A DNA stretch of 48,046 nucleotides, from NCBI GenBank assembly GCA_902494875.1, contig CABUUO010000011.1:1-48046 (forward strand). The letters are read 5' to 3'. The notes beneath the pieces were generated by a model. The model was not told where the DNA came from and did not search any database. It saw only the letters and a program-made list of their open reading frames with translations. Both the position numbers and the translations under genes were made by a program. This DNA comes from an uncultured Pseudomonadota bacterium (lineage in GTDB: Bacteria; Pseudomonadota; Alphaproteobacteria; RF32; CAG-239). Below, in pieces: positions 25,577-34,417 of this stretch (positions are counted from its first letter, which is position 1; each line of letters starts with the position of its first letter).

Positions 25577-26275
25577 TTAAGCAAATTTCTTGAAAAAATC
25601 CTTGCGCGCCCGGCGTCCCATACTCCACAAATTGCCGATTCCGTTAACGGGCTGAACCTTATAAAGCGACTTGAAATTAAAATCACGCCGCAAAAAAAGC
25701 GAGGTCGTTTTTGTATAGCTGTTCATCGGGCAAAAACCGTAAAAATCAACCTGAATCAAATCGGCTGACCGCAAATTCGCCACCGCTCTGACATATTCCT
25801 GAGATGTATTGATACGGTCGCTGTCGTCCAAAATAACCATTCCTCCGGGAGCCAGTTTTTCAACCGCGGCGGCCGCACATTGAAAACGCCTTTTGCCATC
25901 CACAACAATCACATCATAACAGTCATCGTCTTCAAAAATGGCCTGTTCATAAATTTCACCTTCGTCCCGCCAGCGAATATCCAGATTAGGTTCCTTAAAA
26001 TTAGCGCTCCATTTGTCAAAATAAGCGGGATTGTCTTCAATGCTAACTACCCGTTCGGCGCGTCTGGCCCAAAACAGCGACGAATATCCACAACCGTACT
26101 CGAAAATCTTTTTGCCGGAATAATCAAACTGCGACAGATATTCTATGGCCGGATAAGTATACCACGGCAGCGGATTGCCGTCTTTGTCTTCGCAGAGCTT
26201 GGCGTCGATGCTGCGGGAGATGGCATATTCTTTATCCCAGATTTCAATAAATTTTTGAAACTTTTCGCTGTACAT
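25577..26275 (-). CDS. SAM-dependent methyltransferase-like protein
   Basis: A 232-aa class I methyltransferase-fold protein. Motif I is IFEYGCGYSSLFWARRAERV, motif II is VVSIEDNP, and the strand 4 region CYDVIVVDGKRRFQCAAAAV precedes GGMVILDDSDRINTS. The enzyme's substrate is not apparent; similar proteins occur near polysaccharide and lipid modification genes. Two ATGs lie 6 nt apart (26281, 26275); AAGAG is adjacent to the first and 6 nt before the second, so the second is favoured. No signal peptide. It is convergent with engB, and the palindromic repeat element lies between it and holA. Confidence 0.78.
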   Translation of the reverse strand: MYSEKFQKFIEIWDKEYAISRSIDAKLCEDKDGNPLPWYTYPAIEYLSQFDYSGKKIFEYGCGYSSLFWARRAERVVSIEDNPAYFDKWSANFKEPNLDIRWRDEGEIYEQAIFEDDDCYDVIVVDGKRRFQCAAAAVEKLAPGGMVILDDSDRINTSQEYVRAVANLRSADLIQVDFYGFCPMNSYTKTTSLFLRRDFNFKSLYKVQPVNGIGNLWSMGRRARKDFFKKFA

Positions 26276-26291
26276 TTTCATCTCTTAAACT

Positions 26292-26442
26292 AAATTGCTT
26301 TAGTTCCCTATCATACTTTTTATTCAAAGGGTGTAGGATGCGGAAAATAAAGTGATTTCTAGCGGCTGAGAAAATTTTAGCGTACATAGAAGTACGTGAA
26401 TTTTTGCAGACCGCGCAAAATTGCTTTAGTTGCCCGTCATAC
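26292..26442. repeat. Composite palindromic repeat element overlapping the 3' end of holA
   Basis: Two 25-bp direct copies (26292-26316 and 26418-26442, 22 of 25 identical) flank an imperfect hairpin: GAAAATTTTAGCGTAC (26369-26384) pairs with GTACGTGAATTTTTGC (26391-26406). In addition TCAAAGGGTGTAGGATGCGG (26324-26343) is an inverted near-copy of the holA 3' end (26431-26451). The right copy includes the last codons and stop of holA. The structure looks like a dispersed bacterial repeat. Confidence 0.7.
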
Positions 26443-27471
26443 GCCCTTTGACAGTTTGGCCGCGGCGGAGGCAATCTGCATTATCGTGTAGGAAGCAATT
26501 TCTTCAACCGGCATATTGGTCGTTTTGCAGTCGCGCTCACATTTGTAAAGCAGCTCCATCACTGCAAAGATACGCTCCCGCGGCCAGATGGCAACTTGTT
26601 TCTTGAAACTGCTTTCCCGGAAGAAAATAATCCGTGGAATCAGTTTGAACATCGCCTTGTCGATTGTTTCGCCCTTCTCCGTCCAGGCTTTAACCGTCAG
26701 AATCTTATTAAAATGATAAGTGAGCGAACGAACGATTGAAATCGGCTCATTGCCTTCGTTAATCAGCTTCCGGAAAGCCCTCAGCGCCTTTTCGGCATAA
26801 CCGCTGACTGCAAAATAACAGACGTCATCCCCGCTGGAACTGGACTGATCGCTGATGCAGTTCTGAATATCTTCCGCGGAAATGTTTTTCTTGTCTCCCA
26901 TATAAGTCATCAGTTTTTCAATCTCGCCGAGATTGGTTTTGCGGTCGTTTGACAGTCTGGAACATAAAAGCTGCAATGCCTCGCCGTTAATGGTAAAACC
27001 GTTTTCAATAAACATCGAACGCGCCGTATTAAAAATATCCTCGTCTCGGTCTTCGTAACAGGCAATCAGCCCCATATCCTCGCGTTCTTCGGCCAAAGAA
27101 ACCAGCGACGATTTTTTATTTAACGCCGTTGACGCCAAAACCAAAAGCGTGTCGGTTTTAGACGTATCCAACATAGATTTGAGATGCTTGGTCAGATTAT
27201 TGTCGGCGTCTTTCACCACCACCGCGCGACGACCGCCCATCAGCGACTGGCTGGAATATTCGGCAAACAGGCTGCCGACATCGGCATTGACGTCGCTGCC
27301 GTTGAAATAAACCACGCTGAACGGGTCATACAAGTCTTTCGAAACCGTAGCGACCAGCTTTTTAACATTCTCGTTAACCAAACCGTCGTTGGCACCGTAA
27401 ACCACAAAAGCCTTGACCGCCGGATCCGGTTTTTTGAAATACTTGTCCAACTGCGCCTGTTTATAAATCAC
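26437..27471 (-). CDS. holA: DNA polymerase III delta subunit
   Basis: The clamp-loader subunit that opens the beta clamp, 344 aa. The N-terminal AAA+-like part starts MIYKQAQLDKYFKKPDPAVK and continues AFVVYGANDGLVNENVKKLV (degenerate P-loop, as expected for delta). A segment near VVVKDADNNLTKHLKSML and the C-terminal collar domain (ISIVRSLTYHFNKILTVKAW) match the family. The start is GTG at 27471, overlapping the lptE stop by 4 nt (GTGA). Order lptE-holA is typical of Alphaproteobacteria. Its last codons lie inside the palindromic repeat, so the C-terminus KGV may be repeat-derived. Confidence 0.9.
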   Translation of the reverse strand: MIYKQAQLDKYFKKPDPAVKAFVVYGANDGLVNENVKKLVATVSKDLYDPFSVVYFNGSDVNADVGSLFAEYSSQSLMGGRRAVVVKDADNNLTKHLKSMLDTSKTDTLLVLASTALNKKSSLVSLAEEREDMGLIACYEDRDEDIFNTARSMFIENGFTINGEALQLLCSRLSNDRKTNLGEIEKLMTYMGDKKNISAEDIQNCISDQSSSSGDDVCYFAVSGYAEKALRAFRKLINEGNEPISIVRSLTYHFNKILTVKAWTEKGETIDKAMFKLIPRIIFFRESSFKKQVAIWPRERIFAVMELLYKCERDCKTTNMPVEEIASYTIMQIASAAAKLSKGV

Positions 27472-28007
27472 TGAACCGTCCCTTTTTTGAAATAAGCGTG
27501 AAAATAGGCGCCCAGACGCAGAGCAATGTCATTGGCCACAATCTTGGCCGCATTTTCCTCCGTCTTCTTTTTGGCGGTTGTCGTCGAATACGGATTGGCC
27601 AGAATATCATAACTGACAAAGGCAATGCTTTCGCCCCGAACCACTTCCGTATCGCCCTCAACCAGACGGTAAGAAACCTCATATTTGACACGTTCGCGGG
27701 TCGCGGTAATGTCTTTTCGCAGCGCCTGCTGCATAATTTCTTTTTCTTTCAGATCGACATACAGCCGGTATTTCGGATTGTGCGGCACGCCGAGCGGCGT
27801 CAACATATCCAGAAGATTGTTGCGTATCTGTTGTCCGAAACGGTCCTGAATGGTCTGAACTTTAATTTGGGCCATTTCCGCTGTAATCGAAGTGTCAAAC
27901 TCACCGCCGAAATACCACAGGTTATCATGCTTTTTCTGCACATACAACGGTTCAAAGCCACAGGCGGCAACCAAACAAGCCAAACAAAGAATCAAAAACT
28001 TTTTCAT
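27468..28007 (-). CDS. lptE: LPS-assembly lipoprotein LptE
   Basis: The outer-membrane lipoprotein that plugs LptD in lipopolysaccharide export. A lipoprotein signal MKKFLILCLACLVAACGFEP gives lipobox VAAC (C16), and GFEPLY after it is the family hallmark. The rest (179 aa total) includes VQTIQDRFGQQIRNNLLDML and YRLVEGDTEVVRGESIAFVS. It is coupled to holA (4-nt overlap). In many Alphaproteobacteria leuS lies directly upstream; here an opposite-strand gene has been inserted between them. Confidence 0.9.
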   Translation of the reverse strand: MKKFLILCLACLVAACGFEPLYVQKKHDNLWYFGGEFDTSITAEMAQIKVQTIQDRFGQQIRNNLLDMLTPLGVPHNPKYRLYVDLKEKEIMQQALRKDITATRERVKYEVSYRLVEGDTEVVRGESIAFVSYDILANPYSTTTAKKKTEENAAKIVANDIALRLGAYFHAYFKKGTVQ

Positions 28008-28154
28008 TTCAAAATTCCAACCAAACCAAAGTTACCGCAACTTTAACATAATTATGGAGCAAGGCAACGATTTTTTTAATTGCCAAAAAATCTTTGGCTG
28101 GCTAAATTAGCGGGATCAAATAATTATCATAAATATATTAACTCCTTAAGAATT

Positions 28155-28973
28155 ATGGATGCAAAAGAATTTTTAGAAACCTTGCGAAATACGGCAACAG
28201 ACGCGATCTCTTTTCGCCGCGTGCCGTCTATGCAGAAAGGCACCCTCGTTTTTAAAGGCGCGGAAACACTGTCCCCGGCCGTTAAATACGATATTGCGAC
28301 GTCAATTAACGATCATTACGGATGCGCGTTTACCTGGAATAAAAAACGCCTGGTGATTTTTCCGGAAATAAAAATGCGGACTTTATCTGATTTCAGAAAT
28401 ATTCTGGATGAAGCCTGCCGGCTTGAAAACCTAAAATATCACCAAGGTCCCGACATCTTGGAAAAAAATAATCTCTCTGACCGACAGTTGTTGCTCAGGG
28501 TCAGCTTCAGCAAGCCTGCCTCCAAAAGCAGCCGCAACCGAATTTGTTGGAAATTCCAACAGAAAAACGGCATCTTATGTAAATGTATCGCCAACAATGA
28601 ATTTCTAATTGACTGCAATTGCCGTATAAATGCAGAAGACTTAGACAACCAACGGGAAAACGAACGGCAAAAAAAGCTCCATGCCGATGAATGTGGCAAA
28701 CTGGCTCGTCTTTATGGCCTTCCGTTCATCAATGTCCTTTGCCTGGGAGCAGACGAATCCCTGCTGAAAAGACATCTTCTCAGTTTGGAACGTGCTTCAG
28801 GATTGATTGCTGCCCAAGAAAAAAAGGAAAAAAGAATCTTATACCGCCAACTCTTCAAAGCCGGTAGGGAAACCAGAAGAAAAACCTTGCAAAGCCTGGG
28901 TATTGTCATTGAAAAAGCCGACATAACAAAAATGGATTTTTCAATGTTGAAAGACGCATTTAAAAATTTGTAA
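28155..28973 (+). CDS. Hypothetical protein inserted between lptE and leuS
   Basis: Not recognised. The protein of 272 aa starts MDAKEFLETLRNTATDAISF and is basic. Its middle has a cysteine-containing stretch (ICWKFQQKNGILCKCIANNE, then CNCRINAEDLDNQRENERQK), and the C-terminal half is helical (LKRHLLSLERASGLIAAQEK). The ATG at 28155 has at most a weak AAG ribosome site; an in-frame TTG at 28080 would extend it. It lies on plus while leuS, lptE and holA are on minus, so it interrupts a conserved order, and it shares its terminator with leuS. Probably an acquired gene; function unknown. Confidence 0.6.
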   Translation: MDAKEFLETLRNTATDAISFRRVPSMQKGTLVFKGAETLSPAVKYDIATSINDHYGCAFTWNKKRLVIFPEIKMRTLSDFRNILDEACRLENLKYHQGPDILEKNNLSDRQLLLRVSFSKPASKSSRNRICWKFQQKNGILCKCIANNEFLIDCNCRINAEDLDNQRENERQKKLHADECGKLARLYGLPFINVLCLGADESLLKRHLLSLERASGLIAAQEKKEKRILYRQLFKAGRETRRKTLQSLGIVIEKADITKMDFSMLKDAFKNL

Positions 28974-29012
28974 AAAAAAACACCGGCCTGATACGGACCG
29001 GTGTTTTTTTTA
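28973..29012. terminator. Bidirectional rho-independent terminator between the inserted gene and leuS
   Basis: A-run, ACACCGGCC, short loop, GGACCGGTGT, T-run. The A-run and T-run make it symmetrical for the two convergent genes. Confidence 0.85.
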
Positions 29013-29021
29013 CAGTTTTTT

Positions 29022-31496
29022 CTACACGACGATATTGCAGATTTTGTTCGGCACCACAATAATCTTTTTAATTTCCTTGCCTTCCGTCTGCTTCCTGACG
29101 TTTTCCAACGCCAAAGCAGCCTGTTCGACGTCAATGCGCGGCGCATCTTTCGGCATTTCGATTGTACCGCGCATTTTGCCGCACAACTGCACCGCTATCG
29201 TCACCACATTGTCCTGCGCCAGCTTGGGATCGCCCTTCGGCCAGCTTTCGGCCACCGCCAGCGTCGTATTTCCCAGTCGTGCCCACATTTCTTCGCTCAA
29301 ATGCGGCGTAAACGGACACAAGAGCTTAACCAAAGTTGAATAAAGCTCTGCCGGAACCTTCTCCAGCCCGCTCATATAGTTGACATATTCCATCAGTGAA
29401 GAAACCGCCGTGTTGAAACGCATCTGGTCAATACGCTCCGTGACCTCCAAAATGCACTTGTGCATTGCCCGCAGATCTTTCTCCGACGGCACGATGTCAG
29501 ACACCTTCTTAAACAGGTTATAGACTTTGCCGACAAAACGGTACACGCCCATCAGGCTTTCGTCGGACCACATCGCCACCTGATCAAACGGTCCGATAAA
29601 CATTTCATACAAACGGAAAGTGTCCGCGCCATAAGCGTCGACAATATCGTCGGGATTGATAACGTTGCCGCGCGATTTGGACATTTTCTCTCCGTTTTCG
29701 GCCAGAATCATACCGTGCGAAGTACGCTTGTTATAGGGTTCCTTGGTTGGAACATAACCGCAGTCATACAAAAACTTATGCCAGAAACGCGAATACAACA
29801 GGTGCAACGTCGTATGCTCCATGCCGCCGTTATACCAGTCAACATTCATCCAGTAGTCCAAAGCTTCTTTGGAAGCAAATTCCTTGCTGTTGTGCGGATC
29901 GCAATAACGCAGGAAATACCAGGAAGAACCGGCCCAGTTTGGCATGGTGTCCGTCTCTCTGCGGGCATGCCCGCCGCATCTCGGACAAGTCGTATTCAGC
30001 CAGTCGCCGGCCTTGGACAACGGTGATTCGCCTTCGTCGTTCGGGTGATAATCGGGAACTTCCGGCAGCGTCAGCGGCAGTTCGGATTCGGGAATCGGCT
30101 GCCAACCGCATTTCTCGCAATAAACCATCGGGATCGGTTCGCCCCAATAACGCTGGCGTGAAAAGACCCAGTCGCGCAGCTTGTAATTGACCTTCGAACG
30201 GCCGAAACCGTTTTTAACCGCATAATCAATTGCGGCTCTCATACCGTCTTCCTTGTTCATGCCGTTTAAGAACGAAGAGTTAATATGCGGTCCGTCTTCT
30301 TCAAAAGCTTTTTCAAGAATATTGCCGCCGTCCAAAACCTGAATAATCGGCAGGTCAAAAGCCTTGGCAAAATCATAGTCACGCTGGTCATGCGCCGGCA
30401 CTGCCATAATTGCGCCGGTACCGTAACCGGTCAGGACATAATCGGAAATAAACACCGGAATCAATTCGCCGTTATAGGGATTTTTGGCTTTAATGCCTTT
30501 GAGTTCCACGCCGGTTTTGCTGTCGTCCATCGTCCGCTGCAAATCAGACTTTTTGGCCGTGGCTTCGACATATTCTTTGACATCCTTGGCGTTTTCAAAC
30601 ATATCCGTCAGTTCGGCAACATACTTGTGCTCGGGCGCCAAAACCATATAGGTCACGCCGAAAGCCGTGTCGGGACGGGTCGTAAACACCGTCAGTTTCT
30701 TATCGCCCAAAACCTGTCCGTACTTGTCAGTCAGGCCAAAATCAAGCTCGGCACCTTCAGAGCGGCCGATCCAGTTAATCTGTTGCGACTTTACGCGGTC
30801 AATAAAATCAACGCTGTCCAAATCTTTGATCAGACGATCGGCATATTTGGTAATGGCAATCATCCACTGTTCTTTGTTCTTGCGAACGACCTGCGCGCCG
30901 CAGCGTTCGCAGCAGCCGTTGACAACTTCCTCATTTGCCAGACCGACTTTGCAGCTCGGACACCAGTTGATTGCCATTTTATCCTTATAGGCCAGACCTT
31001 TCTCAAAAAATTTGATAAACATCCACTGCGTCCATTTGTAATATTCCGGATCGCAGGTGCTGATGCATCTGTCCCAATCAAAGCTGAAACCCAGTGACTT
31101 CAGTTGGCGGGTAAAGTTCTTAATGTTCTCCTGAGTGGAAACGGCCGGATGCACGCCGGTCTTAATCGCATAGTTTTCTGCCGGCAGACCGAACGCGTCA
31201 AATCCCATCGGATACAAAACGTTGAAACCCTGCATTCTCTTCTTGCGCGAAATCACGTCCAACGCCGTATAGGAACGCGGATGCCCCACATGCAGGCCGG
31301 CGCCCGACGGATACGGAAACTCAACCAGCGCGTAAAATTTTTCTTTGTTCTTGTCGATCTCGACTTTATAGGCTTTCTCCTTGTCCCAGATTTTCTGCCA
31401 CTTGCTTTCTATCGACTTAAAGTTATACCGGTCTTCCAAACGCCATTCTTTGGCCCAGTCTTCAAAACTGTCTTTTCCGTTATATCTGTCACTCAT
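29022..31496 (-). CDS. leuS: Leucyl-tRNA synthetase
   Basis: A class I aminoacyl-tRNA synthetase that charges tRNA-Leu, 824 aa. HVGH (69-72) is the HIGH motif and KMSKS lies in NGEKMSKSRGNVINPDDIVD near residue 605. A zinc-binding CPSC...CERCG pair lies near 195-217, with an inserted editing domain in the middle. The N-terminal half (SGAGLHVGHPRSYTALDVIS, KRMQGFNVLYPMGFDAFGLP, PEYYKWTQWMFIKFFEKGLA) resembles clostridial/Bacteroidota LeuRS rather than the usual alphaproteobacterial GRIHMGHVRNYT form. That points to displacement by a transferred gene at the original locus; the comparison is from memory. The DUF3576 lipoprotein gene lies just upstream. Confidence 0.96.
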   Translation of the reverse strand: MSDRYNGKDSFEDWAKEWRLEDRYNFKSIESKWQKIWDKEKAYKVEIDKNKEKFYALVEFPYPSGAGLHVGHPRSYTALDVISRKKRMQGFNVLYPMGFDAFGLPAENYAIKTGVHPAVSTQENIKNFTRQLKSLGFSFDWDRCISTCDPEYYKWTQWMFIKFFEKGLAYKDKMAINWCPSCKVGLANEEVVNGCCERCGAQVVRKNKEQWMIAITKYADRLIKDLDSVDFIDRVKSQQINWIGRSEGAELDFGLTDKYGQVLGDKKLTVFTTRPDTAFGVTYMVLAPEHKYVAELTDMFENAKDVKEYVEATAKKSDLQRTMDDSKTGVELKGIKAKNPYNGELIPVFISDYVLTGYGTGAIMAVPAHDQRDYDFAKAFDLPIIQVLDGGNILEKAFEEDGPHINSSFLNGMNKEDGMRAAIDYAVKNGFGRSKVNYKLRDWVFSRQRYWGEPIPMVYCEKCGWQPIPESELPLTLPEVPDYHPNDEGESPLSKAGDWLNTTCPRCGGHARRETDTMPNWAGSSWYFLRYCDPHNSKEFASKEALDYWMNVDWYNGGMEHTTLHLLYSRFWHKFLYDCGYVPTKEPYNKRTSHGMILAENGEKMSKSRGNVINPDDIVDAYGADTFRLYEMFIGPFDQVAMWSDESLMGVYRFVGKVYNLFKKVSDIVPSEKDLRAMHKCILEVTERIDQMRFNTAVSSLMEYVNYMSGLEKVPAELYSTLVKLLCPFTPHLSEEMWARLGNTTLAVAESWPKGDPKLAQDNVVTIAVQLCGKMRGTIEMPKDAPRIDVEQAALALENVRKQTEGKEIKKIIVVPNKICNIVV

Positions 31497-31519
31497 CTTC
31501 TTTTCTTATCCTGCTAAAA

Positions 31520-31960
31520 TTAATCTGCTAAACTTTTTCTGTATAAAATTCTGGCCTGCTCCAAAATTTCAAGCTCAATCGCCTGACACATCTCCGGTTT
31601 CAGAGGCTCCTCGCGCCATCCTTTGCCTTCCCGAGTGCGGCTCAGCCCCGTAACGTCAATACCGTCGGCCCGCAATGCTTTGGTCGTCACCCTCGCCTCC
31701 AGCTTGAACTTCTGATCGGGATAGCCCTGCAGCCCCGTCCAGGCCGTAATGATAAGACCTTCGTTCTCACTGCTTTCTTCCAGCGGCATAAAGCCAAGCT
31801 TATCCATCGCCGCCTGCCACAAAAAGGCATTAACCTTCAGGTCTTGCGTTTCTTCGATTTTCTGCTCGTCTCCGCCAAATGGGTTAAGCTTGGAAAAATA
31901 TGAACAGCCGCTAAGCAGCGCCACGCTCATCAAAAGAACCGGAACAGTCTTTATCATCAT
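31520..31960 (-). CDS. DUF3576 family lipoprotein
   Basis: A 146-aa outer-envelope lipoprotein. The signal MMIKTVPVLLMSVALLSGC has lipobox LSGC, and the mature part contains VNAFLWQAAMDKLGFMPLEE and the family-typical LIITAWTGLQGYPDQKFKLE and LSRTREGKGWREEP. DUF3576 next to leuS is a recurring alphaproteobacterial pair. An ATG lies 12 nt further out (31972), but GAGGA is located just after it and 6 nt before the ATG at 31960, favouring the shorter form. Function unknown; probably envelope assembly. Confidence 0.85.
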   Translation of the reverse strand: MMIKTVPVLLMSVALLSGCSYFSKLNPFGGDEQKIEETQDLKVNAFLWQAAMDKLGFMPLEESSENEGLIITAWTGLQGYPDQKFKLEARVTTKALRADGIDVTGLSRTREGKGWREEPLKPEMCQAIELEILEQARILYRKSLAD

Positions 31961-32087
31961 CAAATTCCTCATCTGTTTACAAAACTAATTAAACCTATAA
32001 TAAAAATCTGCAAAACACAATAGACTTAATCAAAAACTTCCACTACAATAGCTTCGGTCTGCACTTTTTAACTTTCGGAATTGTAAA

Positions 32088-33374
32088 ATGAACGAACCTC
32101 GCCGGACAGCGGTTGAAATATTAAAAAATATCATTGATAAAAAACTCTTTTTCAGCGAAGCCAAAAACGCGGCCGGCCTGACGTCTTCCGAAGATTCGGC
32201 TTTTTTGAATATGCTGGTTTTAACCACATTGCGCCATTTGGTTTTCATCAAAAAAGTCCTGAAAAAATTCGTGAAAAAGAAGCTTCCCTCCGATGTTGTC
32301 GCCGGAGAATTTGCGCTTTTTCTCGGCACCGCGGAAATTCTCTACCTAAACACGCCGGACTACGCAGTCATCAACAGTTACGTCGATCTGGTCAAACATG
32401 CCGACAACAAATATATCGCAGGCTTCGTCAACGCGGTATTGCGTAACGTCTGCCGCCAGAAGGACGAATTGAAAGCGGCCGACGGCGGAGAATTTTTTCC
32501 GGCCGGTTTTTTCAAAATTCTCAACCGCGATTATGGCAAAAAAACCATACGGAAGATACAAAAGTCCTCTCTCGAAGAACCTTGCCTCGACATTACCGCC
32601 AAACGCCCCGCCGAAGCATTGGCCAGACAACTTGGCGGCCGGCTTCTGCCCAACGGCAGTATTCGCCTGTCGTCAGCCGGACGGATTGACCTGCTCCCCG
32701 GCTTTGACAAAGGTTTATGGTGGGTACAGGACTTTTCCGCCTCTCTGGCTGCACGAACATTGGCCAACATCAAAGGAAAACGAGTACTGGACATGTGCGC
32801 TGCTCCCGGCGGAAAAACGGCTCAGCTGCTCAATGCCGGAGCCAAAGTCACGGCGCTCGACATTTCCGAAAAAAGGCTGTGCACTCTGCGTGAAAACCTC
32901 TGCCGCCTGCACTTTGAAGCAGACATTATCTGTACCGACGGACTGGAATATTTAAACAGTTTTCACGGCGAAAAGTTTGATGCTGTTCTGCTCGACGCTC
33001 CGTGCTCGGCCACCGGAACGATTCGCCGTCACCCGGAACTGGTTCATATAAAAACGGAAGCTGACATAGGAAAACAGACAGCCCTGCAAAAACAGTTCTT
33101 GTCAAAGATCGGCCGCACACTCAAAAGCGGCGGTATCTTAGTCTATTGCGTTTGCTCCATAACCCGTGCCGAAGGCGAAGAACAAATCAAGGCTTTTCTT
33201 GGCGAACACCCGGAATTTGCCAATCTGCCGATAAAAAGCGGCGAACTTTTTGTCGACAACACGCTTGATTGCATCATAACCCCCGAAGGATTTGTCCGCA
33301 CGCTGCCCCAGCATTTGGAAACTCTAGGCGGCTGCGATTCTTTTTTCATCGCCCGTCTGCAAAAGGTAAAATAA
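32088..33374 (+). CDS. rsmB: 16S rRNA (cytosine-967 C5)-methyltransferase
   Basis: RsmB methylates C967 of 16S rRNA. The first ~140 residues are a NusB-like RNA-binding domain (RTAVEILKNIIDKK, LGTAEILYLNTPDYAVINSY, YIAGFVNAVLRNVCR). The C-terminal methyltransferase has VLDMCAAPGGKTAQLLNAGA (about 233), the catalytic-cysteine motif DAPCSATG (about 302) and the second cysteine in LVYCVCSITRAEGEEQ. The family usually has TCS at this last place; valine replaces threonine. The 428-aa length fits. Its stop overlaps the next gene's ATG by one base (TAATG), so the two are coupled. Confidence 0.93.
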   Translation: MNEPRRTAVEILKNIIDKKLFFSEAKNAAGLTSSEDSAFLNMLVLTTLRHLVFIKKVLKKFVKKKLPSDVVAGEFALFLGTAEILYLNTPDYAVINSYVDLVKHADNKYIAGFVNAVLRNVCRQKDELKAADGGEFFPAGFFKILNRDYGKKTIRKIQKSSLEEPCLDITAKRPAEALARQLGGRLLPNGSIRLSSAGRIDLLPGFDKGLWWVQDFSASLAARTLANIKGKRVLDMCAAPGGKTAQLLNAGAKVTALDISEKRLCTLRENLCRLHFEADIICTDGLEYLNSFHGEKFDAVLLDAPCSATGTIRRHPELVHIKTEADIGKQTALQKQFLSKIGRTLKSGGILVYCVCSITRAEGEEQIKAFLGEHPEFANLPIKSGELFVDNTLDCIITPEGFVRTLPQHLETLGGCDSFFIARLQKVK

Positions 33375-34321
33375 TGTTTTTTAAAAGAATACGAAATCAG
33401 GCTCCGACCGTTCAACCCCAGAAAAAAACTCAACGCGCACCGTTGTATATTATCGGCAGCGGCGCATTGGCCTGCTTCTTGGCGGCAAAATTTCAAGATG
33501 CGGGAGAAAACGCCGTAATTGTCTCGTCCGCGGCCAATCTTGAAACCTTAACAGACGGAATCACCGTCAAAGAAGAATATAATCTCCAAAAAAAGACATA
33601 CCGTTACGACACGGCTTCCGTAATCGGAAAAAAACCGCTGGCCGTCATCCTTGCTTCGGATTCGCACACTCTGCAATCGCATCTGACTTTTCTGCCCGGA
33701 AAGTCACTGGGAGAAACGCCGCTGATTTGCTTTAACGACGTCGGCGACAAAAAAATCATCCGGCCGCTGCTGGGAAAAAACTTTTATCCCGCTTATTTTT
33801 ACGGCTGTCTGGAACTGAACGGAAACACTCTGACCGCTTTCAACCTTCAGCCTCAAATAACGCTTTCCAAATCCAAAGATGAAGAGCAAAAAGACATTAT
33901 TGACGAACTCTTGTCCGAAGTTGGACTGCCTGTCGCATATCACCCCGATGACAGAACCAATTTCTGGGAACATTTTTCGCTCGACGCATTGGGCTTCCTG
34001 TTCTCCGCCCGCGGACAAAACATTTCTTCGGTACTGAAAGACAAAAACAGCAAAGAAAACATACGCGCAGCCGTTGCCGAAATCACGACGCTCGCCCGCA
34101 GCGACGAGGCACGGATTTCCGAAGATGAAATTTTCCGGAAGCTCTCGGAGCTCCCTGCTGGCTGCATATTCAAAAGCCAAACCCTGACTCCGGCCGCCGA
34201 AATTGCGGCTTTGGATAAAATCTTTGAAATCATCAGTCTCAAAAGCAGACAGCATGATTGCAAAACCAACGCATTGAACCGGCTCATCAAAAACAGCTAC
34301 CAAACGCTTCTCAAAAAATAG
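33374..34321 (+). CDS. Degenerate ketopantoate reductase (ApbA/PanE)-like protein
   Basis: A 315-aa protein with an N-terminal Rossmann fold (LYIIGSGALACFLAAKFQDA, with GxGxxA at 28-33) and a helical C-terminal half, as in 2-dehydropantoate 2-reductases. The C-terminal pattern FWEHFSLDALGFLFSARGQN aligns with the PanE segment that normally has catalytic Lys and two Asn; here the Lys is His and the Asn are mostly lost. It may be a non-catalytic or altered-specificity paralogue. The start is the ATG overlapping the rsmB stop (1 nt). The assignment rests on the Rossmann motif and domain order. Confidence 0.55.
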   Translation: MFFKRIRNQAPTVQPQKKTQRAPLYIIGSGALACFLAAKFQDAGENAVIVSSAANLETLTDGITVKEEYNLQKKTYRYDTASVIGKKPLAVILASDSHTLQSHLTFLPGKSLGETPLICFNDVGDKKIIRPLLGKNFYPAYFYGCLELNGNTLTAFNLQPQITLSKSKDEEQKDIIDELLSEVGLPVAYHPDDRTNFWEHFSLDALGFLFSARGQNISSVLKDKNSKENIRAAVAEITTLARSDEARISEDEIFRKLSELPAGCIFKSQTLTPAAEIAALDKIFEIISLKSRQHDCKTNALNRLIKNSYQTLLKK

Positions 34322-34417
34322 AATTATACTGGCATAACCCCGCAAACATGCTTGAAGATAATGATTAAAACGATTATAAATGGTCTATTATAGAATGTCG
34401 TTTGCAAGGTAAAAATA

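Noticed and set aside
26244..26474. 76-codon minus-strand frame across the palindromic element
   Set aside because: Its repeated LKQF segments come from the DNA repeat; no ribosome site, and it overlaps the ends of two real genes.
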